Shown here: one piece after another, positions 1 to 10,923 of the stretch | Layout of the letters: each line of letters starts with the position of its first letter | Position numbering within the stretch: position 1 is the stretch's first letter | Source: Mnemiopsis leidyi | Lineage: Eukaryota > Ctenophora > Tentaculata > Lobata > Bolinopsidae | Length of the DNA stretch: 23,656 nucleotides | Assembly: GCA_000226015.1 (NCBI GenBank) | Contig: JH154797.1 | Span: forward strand, 46,250-69,905 | Direction of reading: 5' to 3' | Position numbers and translations under genes: made by a program | The notes under the pieces: model-generated | What the model was told of the DNA's origin: nothing | The model's input: the letters and a program-made list of their open reading frames with translations, nothing else | Databases searched by the model: none

Positions 1-1
1 A

Positions 2-229
2 GTTAATCTTGCAAAATTTTCTCATATTGTTACGCCGATTTGGCGCCCCCTTATCACGACGCCCCCCGCCGCTGTGCTGGACTCGTTCTTATTTTCTCAG
101 CAGGTTCTGGCCACCATTTTATCTGACAGGCTGCCAAATAGACTCAGGGCTCCTAGTGACAGAAATTTGAGAAATTCAAATAGTTTGTCAAAAATGGCTA
201 CTTTGTATTCGCTTAGCTTAAACATTTAA
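2..229 (+). CDS. possible 3' coding fragment, unassigned
   Basis: One frame stays open from the left edge to a TAA at 227-229, giving about 75 codons with no start codon, so it would be the tail of something beginning outside the window. The translation contains SFLFSQQVLATILSDRLPN and then a basic, Asn/Ser-rich tail. I do not recognise the family. It could be the end of a host gene, the tail of a retroelement ORF, or chance: the first 130 bases are richer in GC than the rest of the region, which lowers stop-codon frequency. There is no AATAAA close after the stop. Low confidence. Confidence 0.25.
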   Translation, partial: VNLAKFSHIVTPIWRPLITTPPAAVLDSFLFSQQVLATILSDRLPNRLRAPSDRNLRNSNSLSKMATLYSLSLNI

Positions 230-1288
230 TTGGTAGGTATTTAGGCATAGTTTTGGCTAATAGAGAAACAGGGAACAGGAGTTTATATGTAGTTTGGGCA
301 GGTTCAAAACAATGATAATCAGAGATGAAAACGTTAAAAAGTGCTCTTTGGTGGGTTTCAAACCAACAACCTCTAGGTCCCGAGTCAAGGCCACTTGGCT
401 GATGTGGTTGAAAGAATCGCTTACTATATCAATGCCTGCTACTATGGCTAGTCGATGGACTAGCCCATTCCTTTGAGTAGCTAAGTTAGGAATCACCAGG
501 AATATATGCCGCGTGTCAGGAAGCGCTAGGAAGCCCGTTAGGAATGGCTTGGAATATGAGTGAGCGTTTGATTCTTAGAGCAAAAAAGTAGCCAAGATTG
601 AGTATGAGTAAATTGAGAGAGATCTAACACAACTTGTACAGAGATGACTGATTAGGCTTTCTCGAGCTAATTAAAGGCTTAAACTACTTCAATTTTGGCT
701 AGGAATGCCATCCCTAACTTCTCAACTTTCTGCCACTGGGTCAGGGCTACTGGATAGTTGAGCTTAGTAAACAAAGGCATAAGGAAACGTCAAGCAAGCA
801 TGTCCATTACTTTGCTGTACGACAAATCTCAGCCATTTGTTCCAATAGCCCCAATTGCATATGATTGTATCAACCCAGAGCCCATAAACTTGAGTTACTT
901 GCATATTACTTGTACTTGCATATTACTTACATACTTTACACAGACCTTAAACTTAAACCCGAGTTAACCATCAAGTGAATTACTATGACCGGCTTTGTCG
1001 AGCCTTGACCCATCTCTCCAAATATGTGCATGAGTATGTTTTTTCATTATTTTTGAAATAATATATTCGAGAATGATATAACTTTATGCCTTTTTAGAGC
1101 CAAAAGTGGTGATAAGTCGCTACATTCTTCAATATTGTTGATTGGTGTCATATGAATTTAACAGACACGAAATATAATCATATTATTTAACATTTTGAAA
1201 TTATGATGAATACTTTGTGCTAAGTTCTTAGCTTTGAGTGACCGACCTTTTTTTCTATATCATCTGATATGATGGTACAGGTATAAAA
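230..1288. other. no gene recognised upstream of Hook
   Basis: Apart from the SINE-like segment, I see no coding exon here. Short open frames (for example 758-967 plus) lack family features and overlap low-complexity text such as the duplicated gcatattacttgtacttgca near 901-929. A 5' untranslated exon of the downstream Hook gene could lie here, because the first Hook coding exon is preceded by a usable splice acceptor. Confidence 0.4.
351..417 (-). repeat. tRNA-derived SINE-like segment
   Basis: Read on the minus strand, this stretch runs through AAGTGGCCTTGACTCGGGAC and then GAGGTTGTTGGTTTGAAACC. That resembles the anticodon-arm to T-arm half of a tRNA, ending in a B-box-like GGTTTGAAACC (RNA polymerase III internal promoter). 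Metazoan tRNA-derived SINEs often have such heads. The 5' half (D arm, A box) is not convincing and no tRNA cloverleaf is complete, so this is a decayed repeat, not a tRNA gene. The plus-strand reading gives the GFKPTTSRSRVKATW-type peptide often seen as a spurious translation of such repeats. Confidence 0.45.
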
Positions 1289-1343
1289 TAAATTTTGAGT
1301 TTCACTTAAATTTTGAGTTTCACTAAAATTTTGAGTTTAACTT
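1289..1343. repeat. short tandem repeat, about 19 bp, three copies
   Basis: The motif AAATTTTGAGTTTCACT is repeated head to tail, with the last copy diverging to AACTTT. It lies about 105 bp upstream of the first Hook coding exon, probably within a 5' intron or the upstream flank. Confidence 0.75.
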
Positions 1344-1448
1344 TGGTTATTCACTGTTTTATATGATATCTATAACTTTGGATTTATTGACTTAAAATTT
1401 ATCTATTTGATATATATTTTCTTAGGGATCAGTAGCCATTTATGCTCC

Positions 1449-4400
1449 ATGCCAAACGATCTATGTGACAGCCTTCTTGTATGGCTGAGAACCTTTGATG
1501 TTGTCAAGTATGTCACTTTCACATCCAAAGAACTGACAGATGGTTTAATTCTCTCCTCAGTTCTGAATGAGGTACAATAATCCATTAACAAGCTATTTAT
1601 TTCTTTACCTGGATATATATATTATACTTATTGAAATGCCTCACATGAACACACTGACCAATCATCAATCAATAGAGAAAAAGCACTATCTTTAGAAAGT
1701 ATCACTTTTCAGATAGCTCCTGGATGGTTCAATCTTGCTGACTCATTAAAAGAGAACATCAATGATAACTGGCGTCTCAAAGTGAGCAATCTTCGGAAAG
1801 TGAAGAATGCCATCTTGGATTACTATCAAGAGGTTCTTGAGCTTGACTTAGTGCAGTTCCCTATGCCAGACTGTAACATTATTGGAGAGCATGCTGATGA
1901 AGAGCATCTAGGTAATACGTGATGCAAGTTCTAGGGTGGGGGGGGGGGCCGGGGGTGGCAAGGCCATGACCATGGGAAATTTGGATTTTTGCTACGTCAT
2001 ATTAATTCTTTACTGTTTTGCTACAAAAATGCACATACTCAGGTCGATTGCTGCAGCTTGTTCTTGGATGTGCAGTTCATTGTGATGAGAAAGAAGAACA
2101 CATTAAGAAAATAATGGGACTGGAAGAACATGTCCAGACAGGTGTCATGCAGTGCATTCAGGTAAATTGGTTATAATTCATAAAAATTGATGTACAGTAC
2201 TAAGCACAGAAGAAGATAATATAGCAACAAAAGTAATATCAGAATAGTAAATTTGTGATGACCTCATTGGTTGTGACCTTAGCGGCCTTAATGGGAACAT
2301 TGTGAACTCCTTTGTGATAGAAGTTTTTTTCAGGAATTAATGGAATATGAAATGCCTCGTAACATGGGCAACATGGACTATGAAAAGAAGCTTGAACTTT
2401 CAAACAATGAATTAGAGAACGCAAACAGAGAGGTAACAGTCTTTGGAAACATTCTTAAAGTTTGTTGTCTTCCAAAGCAATGTTAAAATCTGTATAAAGT
2501 ATCCTTGAGCTTTCATCTTTTAGTATCTTATTGAGATGATCTTGAATTATTGTACAAAATCTAAAGCCTAAGTCACTGATGTAACATTGTTTAATCTTAA
2601 AGAGCAATGATATTATTATCTGTTGCTATTATTTAACAATTCACAACAGGGTTATCCCCATGAAGAATATTCATATTATGGGTCATATCAGAATAATTCA
2701 TACGGCGAATACGAACAAATCGACCTAGAAAAAGTATGGCAGTTGTTGCAAGAAATCATCCTTGCCTAACTTCATGTAATGAGCCTCTCAGGCTTATTAT
2801 TTGGGCTTCTTTATCATGGAATGAGAAAGCTTTTCTTTAGTTTGGGATGTAGATGTTATTATCTTGGTGTCTATTTTTTTACTTAGACACCATAAAATGA
2901 TAAAGATTCTCTCATTATACATTAAGTAGAGTATTCAGATGATAGATATCATGCGTAATTTGTGCTCAGATTCAGGCTAAAACTAACTTCGAAAATACAC
3001 TTGTAATTTATCTAAGAGACTGCAGAAACATTTTTGCGTTCGTCATCAAAAAATATACACAGTCAGAGATTTTCCCCTTTGTAGGAAATATGGTGTAAAT
3101 TTGAGCAGAAGTTAAAATTAAATTGGTCAGGAAAACTGTTGTCAGTATTTTCGATCCAGTGCTGAGATTTTCGAACCAGTGCTGAGAGCTATCTTGAGAA
3201 CACTCTAAAGGAATTTGTGTGTTTAGTCCTTGGCAAGACAATTTACTATGTCATGAAAATTTGTTATTCTCTCAGAGTCTTTCACGCATGGTTAATAGCT
3301 AGCATGTTACATCTTTTGGAAGGTCCCTAATTAACCTAACTTTGTGGAAATATTTTTCGACTAAACCTTACTCGATTTTTGTTGGAATGAAAACAAAAAT
3401 GCTTTGTTTATTATGTGATTTTATGCATAATACATTATTTTTAAACACAGAAATTGCATAATGAAGTAGGTATCAATAATAATCCCAAATGATAATTATA
3501 TAAGCATAGGTTATCAAAATTAAGCTACAGCCCCTTCCTATCAATCATCAATCAGCATTTATATCATCTGGGAAATTAAGATAAATATCATCAAACACTG
3601 CAGCATAAACTTTTGTTCCTTTTCAATAGGGCAATTAGGAAAACTGAAAGCTATACACTAGACAGCTAATGATAAACCTTGGATACAGGTTGAAGAGTAC
3701 AAACAGAAAATCCACGATTTAGAAATCCAGATCCAGATATTACAAGAATCCAACGACACCTTACATAATGAAAACGAGAGATTGGAACTTAAGTGTAAGA
3801 CGGATCAGAACTCCATGAATCACATGATGCAAAGGTAAGTCTTCCTTTATAAAAGTAATTTTACAATGTGTAGGTAAAAGAGATTATTCCCAAGAAATTA
3901 TTATTTTAATCATGATTAATCAATCAAGTGAGCCAGAAAACATCAACTGAATTTAAACATAAAAGTCTCATCCAACCAATGATTCAACACTGCAATAATA
4001 GGAACAAGGTTAGAATACCTAATTTCTTCTTTACTACACTTAAGATATTAATTGTTTCAGCCAAGGTGATGATCAAGGAAACGTTTCTCAGCTGATAGAA
4101 GATTTCCATGCAGAAAGATATCAGTTAGAGTTAGCTAGAGACGACTACAAGATCAAGTGTGAAACTCTGGAGGTAGGTAGTTTCTCAAAAATTTGTAGTG
4201 TATAATCAATAAATTCCTACTTTAAAATCTTACTTCACGTTTGCTTACTCACTTCATTCATTGAATTTCATAAATTAATGGCGAAGTGAGAACTTTTCAG
4301 AACTTAAACAGTTAATATAAGTGGAAAATTCCAACCTAAATTTTAGTTTTTAGTCTCCGGCAAAAATTACAAATCGGTCAGAAAGAAGCCGGAAATTCAG

Positions 4401-7400
4401 CGTGACAGGAATCCCGGTGGTTTACTGTCCCAAGTGTGCTCTGCCCCCGCCTCCAAGGTCTGTATGATCCTCATGTGTCACACCACCATGTGCTAACTAA
4501 CACTTCACCCTCAGTCAGAGATAGGAGAGTTGACAGAGCGCTGCATGGAGCTGCAAGAGTTAGCTACCGCCAGTAAACGTCTTAAAGACGAGGTGGACGA
4601 ACTGAAGTACAGGCTTACCAACACTGGTTAGTGAGCAACTACTCATCATTCATCTTATGACAGTGATGTATCAATTGTTATTTAGATGTATTTTTAATTA
4701 ACCTAGTACAGTATCATTTCTTCTCTCTGTGATGAGACCTTTAAAGTTCATTTCTTTTCTTTGTCAGTTCATGCTTCAGTATCAGGTCTCTCGTTGCTTG
4801 ATCCAACATCAGTAACCGCAGTTGTAATTGAATCAAGCATAACAACTTCTTCTGTCTGTACAGGTTTCAACCATTTGTTAACGGTTTGAAAAATAACAGA
4901 GTTTTTTACCTGAGTTGATACAAAACGTAATGAAGCTGCCAAGACATCAGTTAGTGTGCCGTCATAGAGAAGGGGATTAAATACAGAGTTTATTGGGAGT
5001 ACTATCATTGAGAACACGCCATACCATGGTGTAGCATCTATTAACTCCAGGGAGTGGAGCATGCAGATGACAATAAATGGAACCCAGCATAGAAAATCCG
5101 TGGAAATGATGAAGGCTATCCTTTGATTCATCCGTCTGTTACGCTCTGTGATTTGTCGATTATTTTGAGAGCTAGCCATGGATTCAGATGATCTGTGTGA
5201 GAGTATGCCAATAATCAGGTAGGATATAGAGATCAAGAAAAAACAAAAGAAATTGAGTGAGAGGATGCTCCAGACAAACAATCTTTGTGGATCTTCATTC
5301 TGGACGAAGTACTTAAAGAGGCAAACTCCATCGTTTCCATAGAAATCGACTTTAGCAATATTCTTTGTGAGATCTTCGTAGTCAAAGTCATGTGAAAACA
5401 TTTCTCTTGTCATCTGTATAAGAGTATTCCAACTAAGTTGAACCTCCTTTGTTCTTCCATGATAAGCTTGGATCACAGAAAATACTGTTGCTTTATCTGA
5501 TGTCCCAATAAATATTCTGAGCCCGTCTGAAAACTTTACTCCATTCACAAAGAAATCTTCAAATTTTGAAATTATCGGAGCCATAGCAATAACCGCCGAT
5601 AGTAAGATCAAGATGAAAGTTGCTGCAGCAATCCTGAGTATTTTTATCAACGTCACTTCCCCTGGAATTCTCATGGAATTCCATATCCCATAAGTTCTGA
5701 TGATGCTGAGTCCAGTCATACAAAACAGAGACACTTGAGAACCGAAGGTGCTCAGCACCCCTACCACCGAACACCTCAAGTTTGTTATCCACATCACTTG
5801 CTGGTGACAATAGTCTTTTTTCAATAGAATCGTGTCATAAATGGCTACTGTGCAAAGATAGCACCCTATCAAGAAGTCACCAAATGCAATCATTACAATC
5901 AAAAGTCTGTTCATCAGTGCTGTTTCAGTTTTACAACTTTTCAATGTTCTTACACTTTTTACGATTATAACCATGTTCGCCAGAGCTGCAGTAATACCAA
6001 TCAACCAAGATAGTCCTTTTAAAGAAATCGCGTCCAGAATCATCTTCGAGCATTGCTCGTTACATTCATCTGAGAGGTCGGAACAGTCAATGTGCCCATC
6101 ACATTTCTTCGTTTTTGGTAAAAGTGTTCCGGAGGATGGACATTTGAAATGGTTTGTGCAATCGGCTTCGTCTGACTTGTCAATACAATCGTACACCAAG
6201 TCGCAAACTTGGGAATAATCTATGCACTTGAGTGTATCGTTGCAAACAAAATATCTGTTTGTGTAGATGGTGCCAAATGACTCTGTTAGAAACATTAAGT
6301 AAGTATTGTTTACTATCGTTCCAATTCTATTTTTAAATTGGTACGGACAGACTTCATATCTTGGTATGTTTCTCAGAGGACAAGCTGCATTGATACATCT
6401 ATTAGTGCAACTTGTATAAACGTATAGTTCTCCGTACATGTTATCACACGATTGTTTACAATCGGGAAGAGCAAGTGAAGTGTTTGTCCCACCAAAAATG
6501 TTGTCGTCAGGGAACTTGAATTGCTTGAGCACACAACGTTTCTTAAGCCGCTGTAAATTTTCCAGTCCTTTGGTGCAGTACGATAATCTCTTAAGGAGAC
6601 CTTTCTCAGTGGTTAGAACTGATGTGGTGACACTGAAAGACCGGCTGGAGACTGAGCAAATCTCGTTCTCGTTTCCACATGTGTCCTTCCCATCACAAAG
6701 AACCTTGAGTTGAACATACCCAGGATTTCAATTCCTGTTCTGCATACGAAGACGTTCTCACAAATTCCGTCATTGGTTTCGGTGTATCGTAGAGTTGGTC
6801 CTCTACCACATGTATTCCATTGTCCTGTTTCATCAACACCGTTTTCACAGTCCCACACACCATCATTTATCCATGATATTGGTATCGGTAGTTCGCCACC
6901 TATCCCTACCCGCCTCTTGCAAGTTTTAGCTGTTATTGAATAACAGATATGATGGGTTTCGTCAGCTCCAGTGGCACAGTCTTTCTTGTTATCGCACAGC
7001 AAATGTTTGTGTACTTTGCATCCTATAGTTTCAAAGCATTTACTGTCAATCTCATCGTCACAGGCGCTTATTGTGTTGTCAAAACAAATCAGGTACTTAG
7101 AAACAGTAGACTTATACCCTTTTATATCACATGTTACACCAACTCTAGAAGGATCAGTGCAGTTAGTTTGATATAAGGTAACGTCTTCCTTAACGCAATA
7201 TTCTACAAAATATCTGAAGTCAGACTGGTTTAAGTTCGTACATCTTGTATTGTTGTGAACAGCAACTTCCAATTCCCTTCCTTCAATTTTCTTTATGCAG
7301 GAGGTTTCCGTACTGTCTGTTACTGTACAGTTGGCAACATCTTCACCATGGTCACACCATGAAGACGCTTTGCATATGTTCCTTGGGGGAACATAAGAAA

Positions 7401-9394
7401 TATTTCCCAATCTCTCACAGTACAGCCCGTAAGTAAATCCATTACATACTCCCTCGTCTTCACACAGATAATCATCACAAACATCGTTACAGATTTCGTT
7501 AGGTCGTGCTAACTTTCCGCTTGGAAGAGCAACCATTTCATCACATTCTCTTTTGTTGAGGTCAGTGTTGACACAGTCCAAGTCACAAATTTGTTCAAAG
7601 GGCATTTTTTTCATCATGACTGGCGATTCTACATTTCCATCCCCTTTCAGACACATGAAGAGTTCACAAAGCGCTTCTCCGTTTGATATCTTCCTTCCGA
7701 ATTCCTTATTACACATCTGGTAGAAATGAGGGTCGTTTGAACAGAGTGTATCAAAACCTGTAACTTCTTTAGTGTGGAATTCGATAATATCTTCATAATT
7801 CTCGTCAGAGTAAACACACTTGTACTTTCCTTCCCTGCGACAAATATTTTTCAGGAAGCCGTTCAACTCTTTGATTTCACATAAGGGATCTGAAAAACAC
7901 TGGTCTGATCATTCTCAGAAATCTCATTTCTTAATTTGATAAATTGTAGGGGACATTTTCTGAGATGTATAAGTTAATAACCTTCAATTAAAAAATTTGA
8001 AAAAATTAAAATTAAGAAAAATGAAAAACCATCAGTTTTTAAGTTAAGCTTTTAAGTTTATATTTATTTTTTAAGTCTTTATAAAGTTTTTAGGTATATA
8101 TTCACCTGAGGAATAGCTGGTTGTTTCTTCAGCACTAGTTATAGTGTGAGATGTTGGTGAAGATATGGCAACTGTTGAAGGTTCCTGAGATGTTACAGGG
8201 GACAGTGTTGTAGCAATGAACAATATGCCTAGAACGATCGACATTTGGTGGTGTTCTTCTGAATTGTGATTTATTAGTTATTAGTTATTAGTAATTAGTT
8301 CAAGGCTGAGAAACTGTTCGAAGCTGAGGAGGGAATAGACATTCTGCTATTTTGTCAATGACTATACCGCTATCATGATAGAAAGGGCAGACCGTAACAA
8401 ACGAAATGATTCTAGAAAATCCAAATGAGAGGAAATACTACCGAATGATTATATGGAGGTAGGACCTCCTATTTATATTCCGCTACCTCCCTGTTTAATC
8501 AAAATATCCCCGCACCTGTAGCTCTGTCTAAAATACAGCTGCAAACTCGCTCTACGAACTCTTAACTCGACCCTTTAATGTCTTAATGTGGACGAGGGTA
8601 CACGTGGCCCTTGGTCCCGGGCTGTTGCAAATTTTAGTTGGATCTCGTAAGTAATGTTATGGAATTTTACCTGGACCTCGTAAGTAATGTTATGGAATTT
8701 TTCAAGTAATGTTATACAATTTTAGTTTGATCTCGTAAGTAATGTTATGAAATTTTCATCACGAAAATGCTATAAATGCTCTACTACTGATTGACAAAAT
8801 AGAAATGATGCACCGCGCTAGGAAAATTCCAAGTAACGTAAAAAGTTTCGATTACAAAATGGAAGGCTACTAATATGTACGTAGCATTTGTCTAAGTAGG
8901 TCCTTTTATGCAGCTGCTCTCCGATAGCATTGATTACTTGATCATAAGACCGTACGTGTTTTCTCGTTGTTGGTGTACCCCTGGTCGGGGGAGGTGGCTG
9001 TGTTTTATACCGTTCTGGACCCCAATTAATCTAGGTTTTTCGATTAGAAAGACAGCGGTGCATGAATTATAAGTTTAAGTTTCCTGGGGTTTAATAAGTG
9101 ACATCGGCTAAGGATCTACAAAGATGATAAGGGTTCGCAACCGTTACTAAAGTTGGAAAATGATTGCCCATTGATGTAAGGCCAACAGATGTAAGACCCA
9201 ATGTGATTTTATATAAAATTCGATATTTGATATTCTTGCCCCTGAAAATATATTTTCTCTAATCCGAAAATATCCTTTCAGCCAAGATAGAGATGCAGCT
9301 TGAAAGTTACAAGAAGAAGATTGAAGAAATCCCCGACCTTCGCAATCAGATTAAAACTCTCGAGTCCCAGATCGACAACTATGTCATGGAAAAG
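1449..9394 (+). CDS. HOOK: Hook-family microtubule/dynein cargo adaptor, N-terminal half
   Basis: Nine exons splice in frame: 1449-1571, 1713-1911, 2043-2161, 2334-2432, 2650-2733, 3689-3834, 4061-4172, 4515-4626 and 9282-9394, all with GT-AG borders, giving about 369 codons. Residues 1-160 are a Hook domain (calponin-homology-like, binding dynein light intermediate chain in known Hooks), with LCDSLLVWLRTF, DNWRLKVSNLRKV, IIGEHADEEHLGRLLQLVLGC and a VMQCIQELM helix lining up with human HOOK1-3. Residues 209-369 are heptad-rich coiled coil, including ESYKKKIEEIPDLRNQIK. The start ATG at 1449 is chosen by Hook alignment. An acceptor (TTCTTAG) lies just upstream, so a 5' non-coding exon or a start further upstream is possible. 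Human Hooks are about 720 residues; the remaining coiled coil and cargo-binding C-terminus were not found. Reading through the 9394 donor gives 34 more residues to a stop at 9494-9496. The last intron holds an antisense receptor gene. Confidence 0.9.
1934..1957 (+). repeat. poly-G tract in a Hook intron
   Basis: A run of about a dozen G, then CC, then five more G lies 23 bases after the second Hook exon. It is isolated in AT-rich sequence. Several G runs this close could form a quadruplex in the pre-mRNA near the donor site, though homopolymer length is error-prone in assemblies. Confidence 0.6.
2734..3688 (+). other. Hook intron without recognised content
   Basis: This 955-bp intron separates the Tyr-rich exon from the first clear coiled-coil exon. 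It contains a local duplication around 3146-3190 (CAGTGCTGAGA preceded by TTTTCGA, twice). The short minus-strand open frame at 3008-3241 shows no domain or signal. I see no gene in it. Confidence 0.5.
4769..8244 (-). CDS. LDLa-rich GRL101/relaxin-receptor-like GPCR with a frameshift
   Basis: Two exons: 8244-8106 (start ATG, signal peptide MSIVLGILFIATTLSPVTS, then a Ser/Thr-rich stalk) and 7889-4769 (TGA stop), with a 216-bp GT-AG intron, about 1,087 codons. The ectodomain is Cys-rich with LDL-receptor class A-like modules, notably VCDLVYDCIDKSDEADC and CDGHIDCSDLSDEC next to the membrane. Seven hydrophobic helices follow, from about 6022 to 4955. A long second extracellular loop carries FYGNDGVC, a signature shared with leucine-rich-repeat and relaxin-type receptors, and helix 7 reads LPINSVFNPLLY. 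The DRY-type motif is replaced by SIIRTYG. No leucine-rich repeats are visible. The reading frame shifts by one base between about 6727 and 6707; upstream and downstream parts are otherwise open, and family-like CDGKDTC text resumes in the new frame. The likely role is a plasma-membrane receptor for a peptide or protein ligand; the ligand is unknown. It lies entirely inside a Hook intron on the opposite strand. Confidence 0.88.
8470..8477 (-). promoter_or_regulatory. candidate TATA box of the receptor gene
   Basis: On the minus strand the sequence reads GGAATATAAATAGGAGG, with TATAAATA about 226 bp upstream of the receptor ATG. That spacing would leave a 5' UTR of roughly 190 bases. Such motifs are common in AT-rich DNA, so this is suggestive only. 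Confidence 0.3.
8632..8757. repeat. minisatellite, about 44 bp, three partial copies
   Basis: The core CTCGTAAGTAATGTTATGGA recurs three times, with a fourth shortened AAGTAATGTTATACAATTTT. Each copy contains GTAAGT, a strong donor-like string, on the strand of the Hook transcript. The array lies in the long Hook intron upstream of the receptor gene. Confidence 0.75.
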
Positions 9395-10043
9395 GTCAGA
9401 ACTCCATTAAATTTAAGTAGATATTTCAATCCTACTATCGTAATTTTATTATCGAGTTATTTTCGTATTTCGACAATTTTGTCAGTTTCCCAGTAATCAT
9501 GTTCAAAATTAAACCTCCCCCATTCTCACAATCTCTCAGATAAAACATGTAATCTATCAAAGTTTACTGTTATTGACAAACTCAAACCCGAGACTCGATA
9601 CTCGTGGTGTATGTTTGCACCACGACACTACGTCTCGAACACTACCTAGCCTGCTAATCATAGCTCACTGCGTATAGTCTAGCCAGTGGGAACCGACCAG
9701 CTTGCTACACGTCAGGAGATTGTAACTTTTCCCTGGAGATATAAAGTTCCACACTTATAATATAATTTAATGTGAAAGTCTCACTTGTTTTTTCTCAGTC
9801 AAATACCCGGTCTACAGTAATGAACCCCCAACCCCCCTCCAACCGCGCATTATTATATTCAATTCATAATTTATTTGAGTCATAATTTCATTTTAAATTC
9901 TACAAACTTTTCAAATCAGTCACAATCTAGACACAAAATGTCTAACATAAGAAGTTTTGCTTGTTGTTCCCAGCATTTCAAGCTTTAAGTCTAAACAGTT
10001 AACACAGTTCACGCAACATGTCATGAGAATATATTCATATCAA
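9395..10043. other. intergenic or intronic sequence after the last Hook exon
   Basis: No further Hook exon could be read here. A perfect 7-bp hairpin (CGTGGTG, 8-base loop, CACCACG) sits at 9603-9624 within a GC-richer patch (9590-9720) that looks like an old repeat. An acceptor-like TTTTTTCTCAG ends at 9799, but the sequence behind it does not encode coiled coil or EF-hand text. Confidence 0.4.
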
Positions 10044-10164
10044 TACCTTACAAGACATTTTTTTGGCGGACCAATTTGCGACGACCGAAATTTTGGCGGT
10101 CCGAAAATATGGCAAAATTGAACTAAAACCGTCACATTTCGGACGTCACAGAAAAATAAGGGTA
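10044..10164. mobile_element. MITE-like element, copy 1
   Basis: It begins with TACCTTACAAGACATTTTT and ends with AAAAATAAGGGTA, imperfect inverted repeats that start and end with TA, as expected of Tc1/mariner-type insertions at TA sites. The interior shares a perfect 35-bp direct match, CGACGACCGAAATTTTGGCG and its continuation, with copy 2 at 10959-10993, and a weaker match over a further 35 bases. It has no coding capacity, so it would be non-autonomous. Confidence 0.6.
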
Positions 10165-10222
10165 TTTTTCATCGTTCAAATTTTTTAAAAATCTTTAAAA
10201 TCATGTTGAAACAAAATGAAAT

Positions 10223-10555
10223 TTATAAATCGATTTCTTCATCTTCCGCTAAGGGGTCCGGCTCGACTCTTTTAGTTTCACGCTGTTCTCCAGTGTACTC
10301 CCAGGAGTAGGATTCTCGGATAAGCTGCTTCATCTTGTACACGAGGCCTTTAAAAGTAAGTTTCAACTTGACTGCCAATCCACCGGAGGGTATAGGGGAA
10401 CGAAGGTGTCTGCTATCCTCAACAACTCCATTACTTTCCCCACCGTGGCACATGATATAGTGACAATGTTTACTTACTTCTAATGGAATATTTCCGACGG
10501 TTACCAACTGTGGGACAAGCAAACTCTTCTGTCCTTTATCCGCTTCACGGCACAC
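10223..10555 (-). CDS. unassigned 110-codon ORF between two MITE copies
   Basis: The minus frame is open from a TGA at 10565-10567 to a TAA at 10223-10225. No ATG begins it (the first usable codon is GTG), so as a eukaryotic gene it would need an upstream exon; an acceptor-like GTTTGCTTGTCCCACAG precedes the LVTVGNIPLEVSKH text. The translation ends in the acidic tail DPLAEDEEIDL, which looks like a real protein terminus rather than noise, and includes SKHCHYIMCHGGESNGVV. I do not recognise the family. Its position between two copies of the same short element makes a captured or retroposed host fragment possible. Confidence 0.35.
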   Translation of the reverse strand: MCREADKGQKSLLVPQLVTVGNIPLEVSKHCHYIMCHGGESNGVVEDSRHLRSPIPSGGLAVKLKLTFKGLVYKMKQLIRESYSWEYTGEQRETKRVEPDPLAEDEEIDL

Positions 10556-10923
10556 GCATACCGATCATGTTGAAGAGACACATCGTTAGTTTCCCGATGG
10601 ATAGTAACCTTTGACTTGAGTAATAAGATGATTACTGATAAGTGCTGATTTTAGTATCTCAATCTAAAATCTAAATTTTACTCTACTGATCAATGACAGT
10701 ATATCTGCATCACATGACTTATTGAGTTTGGTATTAAATTGTTTATCTTGAATTAGTCTCTTATAAGACGTTTGTGTTAGCACATAAGTATAACTGTTAT
10801 TTATTGTAAATTTAGAACGTATTACTTGACATTCAATTCATCATGGAATATTTTGTTTATTTGTCCCACCATCATATCACTAACTTTTCAAGAACAAAAT
10901 AAATCGATGAAGCCACAATTATT

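Noticed and set aside
294-476. Plus-strand ORF of 60 codons containing GFKPTTSRSRV
   Set aside because: This text is a familiar spurious translation of tRNA-derived repeats; the minus strand shows the T-arm and B box.
5559-7436. Several ORFs of 60-90 codons on both strands within the receptor gene
   Set aside because: They are shadow frames of the large receptor exon, without independent coding features.
9293-9496. A stand-alone 67-codon gene
   Set aside because: Its first part is the ninth Hook exon in the Hook frame; the remainder is intron read-through after the donor at 9395.
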